Assembly: GCA_020852965.1 (NCBI GenBank)
Contig: JADYZV010000008.1
Coordinates: 1-64,000 of the forward strand
Reading direction: 5' to 3'
Source of the DNA: Pirellulaceae bacterium
GTDB taxonomy: Bacteria; Planctomycetota; Planctomycetia; Pirellulales; Pirellulaceae
DNA: 64,000 bases
Shown here: positions 36,456-43,362 of the stretch, one piece after another
How positions within the stretch are numbered: position 1 is the first letter of the stretch
Layout: the number at the start of each line of letters is the position of its first letter
Notes under the pieces: model-generated
What the model was told of the DNA's origin: nothing
The model's database searches: none
What the model saw: the letters and a program-made list of their open reading frames with translations, nothing else
Translations under genes and position numbers: made by a program

Positions 36456-36518
36456 TAGTGGACGAGGCTACGAGTCCCCGGCGGATAGCCAAACAGACCG
36501 GCTCGTAGGCTCGCCCAC
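36456..36518. repeat. Imperfect copy of the GTGGACGAGG palindrome
   Basis: GTGGACGAGGCTACGAGTCC at 36458-36477 pairs imperfectly with GGCTCGTAGGCTCGCCCAC at 36500-36518. It is the same family as 38777-38845 and lies between the divergent symporter and murQ genes, where it could lie in a 5' leader. Confidence 0.75.
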
Positions 36519-36574
36519 CGCTGCGCTGGCGTTAAATTAACAATTCCCAATAACTCCTACCCCACGGTATCTCC

Positions 36575-37483
36575 TTGAACTCTCCCCCAGACCACCTGGC
36601 CGCGATGACAACCGAACTGCGCAACGAGGCCTCGGCCACCATCGATGCGGCATCGACGCTTGAAATTGTCGACCTGATCAACCGCGAAGATCAACTGGTC
36701 GCTAAGGCCGTAGCGGCCGAGCGCGAGTCCATTGCGGCAGCTATCGATGTCATCACGCAGCGACTGCGGCAAGGGGGACGGCTGCTTTATATCGGTGCGG
36801 GAACCTCCGGCAGGCTGGGGGTCTTGGATGCATCGGAGTGTCCGCCAACCTTCAATACTCCCCCCAGCATGGTCGTTGGTATTATCGCCGGGGGCCGCGA
36901 GGCGCTGACCAACGCCATCGAAGGAGCCGAGGACAATCCACAATTGTCCATCGACGATCTGCAAGCCCACCAGCTAACCGAGCGAGATGTTCTAGTTGGG
37001 ATCGCAACTAGTGGGCGAACGCCGTACGTCATCTCCGCGCTACAATACGCCCGCTCGATCGGTGCCGCCGCTATCGGTCTGGCTTGCAACGCCCAATCGG
37101 AAATGGCCCAAGTCGCCGAGATTATGATCACTCCCATCGTTGGCCCCGAGGTCCTCAGCGGTTCCACTCGACTCAAAGCGGGTACCGCGACCAAATTGGT
37201 ATTGAACATGCTGACCACCGCAAGCATGATCAAACTCGGGAAAACCTATGGCAATTTGATGGTCGACCTGCGCGCCTCCAACGTCAAACTCAAAGCGCGC
37301 AGCGTTCGCATCGTGCAGGCGATCACCCACGTCTCGCCCGAACGAGCGACGGAGTTGCTGCAAATGAGTGCGGGCGAAGTGAAGACCGCAATTGTGGTAG
37401 AATTGAATCAGGTTACCCCCGAACAAGCGCGCCTGCGGCTACAGCAGGCCAACGGGCACCTAAGAACTGCACTCGAAGGATAG
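36575..37483 (+). CDS. murQ: N-acetylmuramic acid 6-phosphate etherase MurQ
   Basis: A 302-residue SIS-domain enzyme that removes the lactyl ether from MurNAc-6-phosphate, giving GlcNAc-6-phosphate and lactate in peptidoglycan recycling. Signature blocks are LTTE-like [53 protein letters not shown] (with the catalytic Glu) and [19 protein letters not shown]. The listed start is a TTG at 36575; an ATG at 36605 is possible but trims the conserved N-terminus tightly. The kinase that follows on the same strand fits a MurNAc/GlcNAc recycling pair. Confidence 0.93.
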   Translation: MNSPPDHLAAMTTELRNEASATIDAASTLEIVDLINREDQLVAKAVAAERESIAAAIDVITQRLRQGGRLLYIGAGTSGRLGVLDASECPPTFNTPPSMVVGIIAGGREALTNAIEGAEDNPQLSIDDLQAHQLTERDVLVGIATSGRTPYVISALQYARSIGAAAIGLACNAQSEMAQVAEIMITPIVGPEVLSGSTRLKAGTATKLVLNMLTTASMIKLGKTYGNLMVDLRASNVKLKARSVRIVQAITHVSPERATELLQMSAGEVKTAIVVELNQVTPEQARLRLQQANGHLRTALEG

Positions 37484-37560
37484 TCGCTGATCTGTTGCTT
37501 GGGCGTCCCTTTGTAAACATTGACACACCTTAAGAACCTAGAGACTAGAACCTAGAACTA

Positions 37561-37665
37561 AGAACCAAGAACCAAGAACCAAGAACCAAGAACTAAGAAC
37601 TAAGAACTAAGAACTAAGAACTAAGAACTAAGAACTAAGAACTAAGAACTAAGAACTAAGAACCA
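37561..37665. repeat. AGAACYA heptamer array (15 perfect units)
   Basis: Fifteen consecutive heptamers: four AGAACCA, ten AGAACTA and one AGAACCA, with degenerate units to the left from 37531. It ends 18 bp before the kinase ATG, so it lies in the likely untranslated space of a murQ-kinase transcript. Copy number is likely to vary between strains. Confidence 0.95.
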
Positions 37666-37683
37666 AGGTCAGCGACTATCTGC

Positions 37684-38739
37684 ATGGAAACCAATTTGGA
37701 TAGCCCACGACTAGTCATTGGCATCGATGCCGGCGGGACGAAGACGAGCGCCTGGCTCGGCCGGGTTCGCGCGTCGCCGCCGCCTGGGAAACCAGACCAA
37801 CACGCGAAAACCTTGGAGCCCCCTGCCGCTGCACGCGACCAAGTCGAAGTGCTCGGGCAAGGATTGGCTGGACCGGGAAACCCGCGTGCAGTGGGGTTTG
37901 AGGCCGCGACCGACAACATGCGTCAAGCAGTTGAAGAAGCTTTCGCTCGCGCTCCGTGTGAGATGTCTCCCGCAGCCGCCCTTTGCATTGGTGCCGCTGG
38001 GGCTGGACGCCCTGAAGAACAAGCCCGATTGGAGTCGTGGTGCATGGCAGCGGGATTGGCCTTGCGCGTAAAGGCAACCGGGGATGCGCGCCCAGTTCTG
38101 GCAAGCGCATATGCCGATCGTACTCTAAGTGAATTAAAAAACATGTACGGCATCGCATTGATCTGCGGAACCGGCTCGATGGCTTGGGGCTGCGACGCGA
38201 GCAGCGAAGCGCGCTCCGGTGGCTGGGGGTACCTGCTGGGAGATGAAGGGAGTGGCTATTGGATCGCCCTAGAGGGGCTGCGCGCGGCCTGTCGCTCGGC
38301 GGAAGGGCGAGCCCCCGACACACGGCTGTTGCCCGCATTCATGGACCGCTTGCAATTGAGCTCACCAACCGGTTTGATTGACGCCATCTATGGCGAGAAG
38401 TTCGATCGTCGCAGAATTGCATCCTTGGCGGAAGTCGTGGTCGCAACAGCAGAGGGGTCGAACGAGCAACCCAATGCAGGCGAGCCCGATGGAGTTGCAG
38501 CGACGATTGTCGAAAGGGCAGCCTGCGAACTGTGCGAACTCGTCCGCAATGTGGCTGGGAAACTGCAATTGGGTACTCGGCCATGGACGTTGGCGATCAC
38601 CGGCGGAGTATTGCTGCATTCAGCAAGCTTGCAGAGTAATCTTCAAAGGCAACTCCAAAGCTTGGGAGCCCCCACAATCGTTCCTGTGGCAAGTCCTGTG
38701 CAGGGCGCTCTATTTCTAGCGGCTAGTATATTAGATTGA
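37684..38739 (+). CDS. BadF/BadG-type N-acetylhexosamine kinase
   Basis: A 351-residue ASKHA-fold kinase of the BadF/BadG/NAGK group. The phosphate-1 motif is GIDAGGTKTSAWLGR. The later block GTGSMAWGCDASS followed by GGWGYLLGDEGSGYWIALEG is typical of N-acetylglucosamine kinases, and LAITGGVLLHSA is the adenosine motif region. About 35 Pro/Lys/Arg-rich residues after the first motif look like an insertion. Next to murQ, phosphorylation of MurNAc (feeding MurQ) or GlcNAc is the likely job, as for MurK. The sugar specificity is not shown by the sequence. Confidence 0.8.
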   Translation: METNLDSPRLVIGIDAGGTKTSAWLGRVRASPPPGKPDQHAKTLEPPAAARDQVEVLGQGLAGPGNPRAVGFEAATDNMRQAVEEAFARAPCEMSPAAALCIGAAGAGRPEEQARLESWCMAAGLALRVKATGDARPVLASAYADRTLSELKNMYGIALICGTGSMAWGCDASSEARSGGWGYLLGDEGSGYWIALEGLRAACRSAEGRAPDTRLLPAFMDRLQLSSPTGLIDAIYGEKFDRRRIASLAEVVVATAEGSNEQPNAGEPDGVAATIVERAACELCELVRNVAGKLQLGTRPWTLAITGGVLLHSASLQSNLQRQLQSLGAPTIVPVASPVQGALFLAASILD

Positions 38740-38776
38740 CAACTTCGACTAGTGCTTCGACCGCTTTTAAACTAAG

Positions 38777-38845
38777 GGTAGTGGACGAGGTTACGAGTCC
38801 GATTGATTCGTAATACGTTTGGGACTCGTAACCTCGTCCACTACC
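38777..38845. repeat. Perfect 24 bp-arm palindrome between convergent genes
   Basis: The arm at 38777-38800 (starting GGTAGTGGACGAGGTTACGA) is exactly reverse-complemented at 38822-38845, with a 21 bp loop. It occupies the space between the kinase and the convergent oxidoreductase gene. Partial copies lie at 11195-11214, 36456-36518 and about 57194-57206. There is no T tract, so dispersed-repeat status is clearer than terminator status. Confidence 0.92.
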
Positions 38846-38876
38846 TTCAACCTTAATTCTTAGCTGTAACAGACCA

Positions 38877-39911
38877 CTATTGGATCGCGACGGCAGCGCG
38901 CAGTTCGGCGCTTTCGCGGGCCGCTTGGAGCAGCCTCAGGCTGAGGTATACGTCCTCCAAATCCCCCATCTTACGAACCAGGCTGGTTACCGCGCGATGG
39001 AACTGAGTCAGCAACTGTTGGCCGACAGCCATCTCCGATTCGAGTGACTCTTGGTGTCGCCCCGCTTCGTCGAACCAAATCAGACTGTTTGGCAAGTCGA
39101 CGAAGGCAAGTCCCTTTTCGCAACAGACCTGTACGGCCGCCGGTGGACGAAAGGCAATCGCTTCCTGCCATGCGGGCGGAATGTAGGCACCACAGCTAAT
39201 TTGGGCAATGGTTGAATTGCGAGGAGCTCCCTTGGCTGATAGGTCGAGGCTCAGCGATTGATAGTCAGTAGCCGCTTTGCCGGTCGAGAAAGCCGTATCG
39301 GGTTGGTGGGCGTGATGAAAAACGCTTTGAATCGACTGCGGCCCGCGTCCTACGATAAAACAACACCAGTCGATCAACTCCATCAACTCGCGATCGGCCC
39401 GCCCGGACAAGCTGCGGCGATTGCGCTGAACATCGTCGTTGTTGCAAGTCAGCCGGCGATGGCAAAACAATATTTGCGGTTGGCCTAAGCGGGTGGCGAT
39501 CAGCTCCTTGAGTCGCAGTGAAGCCGGCGCGTAACGTCGCGGAAACTCAGCCATAAACGCAACACCTGCACCGTCGACCAGTTGTTTCAAATGCGCCGCG
39601 CGCTGTGGGTCGAAATCGACTTCGCTACCACAGTAGATCGCCTTTCCGTAGTCGCAGGCAGCCACCAGCGGTGCGATGCCATACCAATCGCTTTCGAGCA
39701 TCATGATCGCATCGATGCAGTCGCTACTGAGCATTTCGCGAAAGCCATCGAAGCGTTGGGCGTCGAATTCGCGAGCTACGCTTTCTGAAAAGGCCGACAC
39801 CGAACTGTAGACGCCGCAGACCTCAAAACGGTCTTGCAGCATGCGTAACGCTGGGAAATGGCGATATTGCCAGTCAGAGGAGAGACCAATCAGTCCGAGC
39901 CTTAGTCTCAT
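38877..39911 (-). CDS. Gfo/Idh/MocA-family oxidoreductase
   Basis: About 344 residues from the ATG at 39911 (MRLRLGLIGLSSDWQYRHFP), preferred over 39938 because the Rossmann strand starts at once. Gfo/Idh/MocA proteins are NAD(P)-dependent dehydrogenases of sugars and related compounds. The usual EKP catalytic motif near residue 100 appears as YCGSEVDFDPQ, so the normal Lys is not evident. The typical C-terminal block FMAEFPRRYAPASLRLKELI follows. The enzyme may be divergent or inactive; its substrate is unknown. It stands alone on its strand. Confidence 0.75.
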   Translation of the reverse strand: MRLRLGLIGLSSDWQYRHFPALRMLQDRFEVCGVYSSVSAFSESVAREFDAQRFDGFREMLSSDCIDAIMMLESDWYGIAPLVAACDYGKAIYCGSEVDFDPQRAAHLKQLVDGAGVAFMAEFPRRYAPASLRLKELIATRLGQPQILFCHRRLTCNNDDVQRNRRSLSGRADRELMELIDWCCFIVGRGPQSIQSVFHHAHQPDTAFSTGKAATDYQSLSLDLSAKGAPRNSTIAQISCGAYIPPAWQEAIAFRPPAAVQVCCEKGLAFVDLPNSLIWFDEAGRHQESLESEMAVGQQLLTQFHRAVTSLVRKMGDLEDVYLSLRLLQAARESAELRAAVAIQ

Positions 39912-40505
39912 AGAACAGTCCAAAAATAGTTGAAACACCCCATCGTCGCCCCCCCGCAGGGGTCCGTTTGACGAACAGTGGAAAAAATGATTTTACCCGA
40001 AATTCGGGAATGATTCCTAGCTTTTTCGGCATCCGGCCATTTTGTGTGGTTGGAAAAAGTGCGACATTTCCAATGTTTTCTTGCGAATTTCGCTCGTTAG
40101 GGAGCCCTCTGGCTCCAGCGTCCAATGATAGCATTCCGATTGCAACCGGTGGTGGTGGGACGTGGGACGGCTAGTTGTCAGCTCAACTGAGTTGCGTATA
40201 CTCGCCTCCAACTTTTACCGTTAGACGCCACGCAATCGCTAAAGCTTTTGCGTTCTTCCCAAATACAACTTGAACCTTATCGTATTGACGACTGGGAAGT
40301 CTAACTCGGAAATCCTATTTGCGCGCTGGCACTTGAAGCTGTTGGACCAGCCGCTAGACGCTCCGATCTGCTTCGAGAGGCTTAGGCAGTCGCCTAACGC
40401 GAAGTGGGTTTAGCCGATAGCGGGTTAGCGATCAAGCGATCGGGTCACTTCGAGCCTGCAAATGGGTATCCAACTAATTGTCTTTTCAAGAAGGGATGAC
40501 AAGTT
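39912..40505. other. 594 bp spacer without a gene
   Basis: No coding region is supported. CGAAGTG (40400-40406) and CACTTCG (40446-40452) flank a 39 bp segment rich in short imperfect repeats (TAGCCGATAGCGGGTTAGCG), probably another intergenic repeat. A purine-rich ribosome site (AAGAAGGGA) precedes the next gene. Confidence 0.45.
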
Positions 40506-40904
40506 ATGGTACATGTGGCACTGGCCTTTCTATTGGCAGTAACAGCCGGAGGGAAAAGCGCTCCAGATTACGAAACGGCTTTGGCCGAATCGCAACAGGA
40601 GTGCAAGCCGCTAGTAGTCCTGATCGGCGCACCCTGGTGTGCCTCCTGCCAAGTCATGAAGCGGGAAACGATCGAACCGATGATGGAGTCAGGTAAATTG
40701 GCGAATGTCGTGGTGACGTTCGTCAACAAGGATGAACGGCCCGAGTTGGCCCAACAGCTCATGAAGGGGGAAACCTTACCTCAAATTGTTGTCTTCGCCA
40801 AGCAAACGGGTGGATGGAAACGCTTCAGCTTGACTGGAATGCAAAGCCAAAGCCGCATGGCGCAGTTATTGGATCGAGCGTCCCCAGCCAAAACGCTACG
40901 CTAG
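40506..40904 (+). CDS. Exported thioredoxin-like protein
   Basis: A 132-residue protein with a short hydrophobic N-terminus (MVHVALAFLLAVTAGG) that looks like a signal peptide, then a thioredoxin fold. The redox site is APWCASCQVMK with Cys45 and Cys48, and TLPQIVVFAKQTGGWKRFS supplies the cis-proline strand. It may reduce or shuffle disulfides, or mature cytochromes, outside the cytoplasm; the partner is unknown. It is transcribed alone and is followed by a strong terminator at 41016. Confidence 0.8.
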   Translation: MVHVALAFLLAVTAGGKSAPDYETALAESQQECKPLVVLIGAPWCASCQVMKRETIEPMMESGKLANVVVTFVNKDERPELAQQLMKGETLPQIVVFAKQTGGWKRFSLTGMQSQSRMAQLLDRASPAKTLR

Positions 40905-41015
40905 CACACCAAGCTAGCTGTCCCAGTTCTTGCAACAGTCAGCTCTGTTTCAAGCAACCAGCTCAGCACTAGTCGCTCGCAGTCTAGTTGAGCTCATGGT
41001 ATTCTGTAAAAAAGC

Positions 41016-41056
41016 AAAGAACGGCCGATGTCATCAGCGCGAATCGGCCGTTTTTT
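41016..41056 (+). terminator. Strong rho-independent terminator
   Basis: AACGGCCGAT (41020-41029) and ATCGGCCGTT (41043-41052) form a perfect 10 bp stem with a 13 nt loop. AAAG upstream and a run of six T (41051-41056) extend the pairing to about 14 bp. The A-rich left flank could allow function in both directions. It lies 115 bp after the thioredoxin-like gene. Confidence 0.85.
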
Positions 41057-41076
41057 GTTTGCCTTCTTCCCCCAAA

Positions 41077-41158
41077 GTAGCTCGGTGGTTCCCCATCGAG
41101 AGTCACAGCGAAACGTAGCTCGGTGGTCCCCCACCGAGAATCACGGCGGAGACCGCCG
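41077..41158. repeat. Three consecutive hairpins, two in tandem
   Basis: GTAGCTCGGTGG starts two direct copies about 38 bp apart. The stems are CTCGGTGG/CCATCGAG (41081-41100, one wobble) and CTCGGTGG/CCACCGAG (41119-41138, perfect). A third stem, CGGCGG-AGA-CCGCCG, follows at 41144-41158. A relative lies at 15171-15187. The rest of 40905-41290 holds only the terminator and a promoter candidate. Confidence 0.8.
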
Positions 41159-41215
41159 CGCTACCTTACGCATCTCAGAGATTTTTCGTAGCAACACGGA
41201 GGTTGGGAAATAGGT

Positions 41216-41224
41216 TGGTATACT
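41216..41224 (+). promoter_or_regulatory. Extended -10 promoter candidate for murB
   Basis: TGGTATACT gives an extended -10 (TGn plus TATACT), about 67 bp before the murB-like start. I see no good -35, which extended -10 promoters can tolerate. The preceding terminator and hairpins would insulate it from upstream transcription. Confidence 0.4.
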
Positions 41225-41290
41225 TTAAGTCATCATCCTACGACCTCTCCGAACAACGACCTCTAAGAAAAACGCTTGGCTATCTAGGCT

Positions 41291-42169
41291 ATGGAATTTT
41301 CCAAATCGACTCGGCACTTGATTCGTCGCAACGAACCTCTAGCACCGTATACTTGGCTGCAAATTGGGGGCAATGCCAGCCTGTTTGCCGAACCCAATTC
41401 GCTGGAAGAGTTATCTCAACTACTTGCCGACGCCCATCGGCTTTCGCTCCCAGTACGTTTGCTGGGAAGTGGATCGAACATCCTCTGCCGCGAGAGTGGC
41501 TTTGATGGACTTGTGATCAGCCTGTCGACGGCCGAACTGAGCAAGATCGAGATTCGTGGCGAGCGATTGATTGCCCGCGCCGGTGCGCGGCTCAACCACG
41601 TCATTTCCGCAGCCGTCGGTGCCGGGCTGTCGGGCCTCGAGCATCTGGCCGGTATTCCCGGTACCATCGGCGGAGGGGTCGTCTCCAATGCCGGAGTCAC
41701 GAACGATGATCTCGGTAGCCACGTCGACCGCGTCACCATCATCGTTCGCGACGGAAAAATGGCCAACCTAGATCGACGGCAATTGCAGTTCGGCTTCCGA
41801 CGTAGCAACCTAGACGATATGGTCATTGCCGAAGTGGAATTGGCGCTCGAACCGATGGACTCCGCCGAATTGACGCGGCGCATGCAGACCAACTGGATCG
41901 TCAAGAGCAAGAACCAGCCCCAAAGCGGCACGCGCACCGTGCAGGCCTTCATTGAGCCCGACGGTGCCAGCCTAGCCGACTTGCTTGAAGCCGCCTCCGT
42001 GCGCGGCTTAGCCGATGGCGAAGTCTGCCTCAGCGCCCAACATGCGGGCTACATCACCGTCTCGGGACAAGCCACCAGTGAGCAAGTGCTTGCATTGATG
42101 GAGCGAGTTTCGCGGGCTGTCGAGATTCATAGTGGAATCCAGTTGCAGTCACCACTGAAAATCTGGTAA
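41291..42169 (+). CDS. murB: MurB-like UDP-N-acetylenolpyruvoylglucosamine reductase, catalytic residues not evident
   Basis: The 292-residue product has the MurB FAD-binding blocks: TWLQIGGNASLFAEPNSLEE, LGSGSNILCRESGFDGLVIS and LEHLAGIPGTIGGGVVSNAG. FGFRRSNL fits the substrate-binding Arg region. MurB reduces UDP-GlcNAc-enolpyruvate to UDP-MurNAc in the cytosol. However, the usual GSxFKNP catalytic Ser region reads SGTRTVQAFIEP here. The C-terminal LExEV, which supplies the catalytic Glu (E. coli Glu325), reads LQSPLKIW. The protein may be a divergent active enzyme or an inactive paralogue. It is followed after 71 bp by an FtsQ-like gene, an order known from murB-ftsQ clusters. Confidence 0.82.
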   Translation: MEFSKSTRHLIRRNEPLAPYTWLQIGGNASLFAEPNSLEELSQLLADAHRLSLPVRLLGSGSNILCRESGFDGLVISLSTAELSKIEIRGERLIARAGARLNHVISAAVGAGLSGLEHLAGIPGTIGGGVVSNAGVTNDDLGSHVDRVTIIVRDGKMANLDRRQLQFGFRRSNLDDMVIAEVELALEPMDSAELTRRMQTNWIVKSKNQPQSGTRTVQAFIEPDGASLADLLEAASVRGLADGEVCLSAQHAGYITVSGQATSEQVLALMERVSRAVEIHSGIQLQSPLKIW

Positions 42170-42240
42170 GCATATTGGCTAGGGTATTGTTTTCACGAAC
42201 GTGACCAATCGAGACGGCGGAGCCGCAGCAATTAACAGCC

Positions 42241-43158
42241 ATGGATAAGGCCGGAAATCAAGACATGCGAAGCATAATTGCGCATGTCGTTCAACATATC
42301 CCGGGTGGTGCCTTGCTGTTCGCCGTTGGGACGCTGGTAGTCTTAGGCTATTTCGGCTGGTACTACTACGGTGCCGATCACCTTGACCAAGCTTTTTACT
42401 CGTTGCGGTTGGAAAAACTGGTGGTTACGCCACAGCCGGCCTGGATCAAATCGCCAGTTGCCGAGGAGGTCTACCAGAACGGAAGACTCGACCGAATCTC
42501 GCTATTAGACCCTCGCGCTACCGCCGCAGTAGCCCGAGCCTTTGAGACACACCATTGGGTCAAGACCACCAGCCGCGTTTCTAAATCGATCGGCAATCGC
42601 GTCACCGTCGATCTAATCTATCGTCGTCCGGCCGCTATGGTGTCGTACGAAGAGCACATTAACGAGTCCGATCCGAACGACGTCAAACTCTTCTTCTATC
42701 CCATCGACGAGGAGGGAACCGTTCTGCCAGGTGCCGATTTCAGTCGCGAAGATGTGTGGAATTACTTCATGATCTTCGCTCGCGATGCGAGTCCTGCCGG
42801 CACAATTGGCATGCCCTATGGCGATGTACGCATTACGGAAGCGTTGCGTCTGTGTGAGTTCTTGCAACCGCAGCGCGACACCTTTCAATTGCAGGAGATA
42901 ACGGTCCAGCACGACAATTTGGCCTCTGGTGCCAGCCCATGGATTCTAACGATTAGCACGCGTGACCGCACGCGTCAGATCATCTGGGGCCATGCCCCGC
43001 GAGCCGAGGGCACTGGCGAGCTCCCTGCCGAGGAGAAGCTGCGACGCATGGTGGCGTGGCTCAAACAACCGCTTCCGACCAGCCCAGGCGAAGTCCACCG
43101 CATCGATTTGCTTTCACCTACTTCGACCGCCACCACGCCCGTCTCACGCCGCCAGTGA
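42241..43158 (+). CDS. FtsQ/DivIB-like single-pass membrane protein
   Basis: A 305-residue protein with a cytoplasmic tail of some 20 residues, one membrane segment (GGALLFAVGTLVVLGYFGWY) and an outside domain. That domain follows the FtsQ pattern: a POTRA-like start (LRLEKLVVTPQPAWI), the block THHWVKTTSRVSKSIGNRVT, YRRPAAMVSYEEH (compare ERxPVA) and FYPIDEEGTVLPGADF (compare D-x-x-G-x-v-f). FtsQ/DivIB links divisome proteins at the septum. The match is by pattern, not a computed alignment. The position directly after murB supports it. If right, it is a divisome gene in a lineage that generally lacks FtsZ. Confidence 0.6.
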   Translation: MDKAGNQDMRSIIAHVVQHIPGGALLFAVGTLVVLGYFGWYYYGADHLDQAFYSLRLEKLVVTPQPAWIKSPVAEEVYQNGRLDRISLLDPRATAAVARAFETHHWVKTTSRVSKSIGNRVTVDLIYRRPAAMVSYEEHINESDPNDVKLFFYPIDEEGTVLPGADFSREDVWNYFMIFARDASPAGTIGMPYGDVRITEALRLCEFLQPQRDTFQLQEITVQHDNLASGASPWILTISTRDRTRQIIWGHAPRAEGTGELPAEEKLRRMVAWLKQPLPTSPGEVHRIDLLSPTSTATTPVSRRQ

Positions 43159-43235
43159 CTTTGGACTGCTGCGAGTTCTCGCAGCTTTGGCCTGGAGTTC
43201 GGTCCGCAGCGCATAGATACCAAACGGCAAAAACC
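43153..43235. repeat. Left copy of the ceramidase-flanking repeat
   Basis: This copy and 44901-44986 share a stretch of about 75-85 bp, including CTGGAGTTCGGTCCGCAGCG and CATAGATACCAAA. It contains an 8 bp hairpin, GCTGCGAG (43168-43175) and CTCGCAGC (43178-43185). A broken third copy of the hairpin left arm lies at 43264-43271. It begins at the stop of the FtsQ-like gene. Confidence 0.9.
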
Positions 43236-43362
43236 ATGTTGGCAGCGCAGGATTTTTTCGAGTGCTCCGAGTTCTCGTGTATCCTTTAAAGTATCGACAC
43301 ACTTCCTACTTCGCTCAACCCACCGGCCGACAATTCCTTTCACCGTAAAAGGGTTCATTGCC

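Noticed and set aside
37531..37667. CRISPR-like array
   Set aside because: The units are 7 bp with no spacers and no cas genes nearby; it is a simple heptamer repeat.
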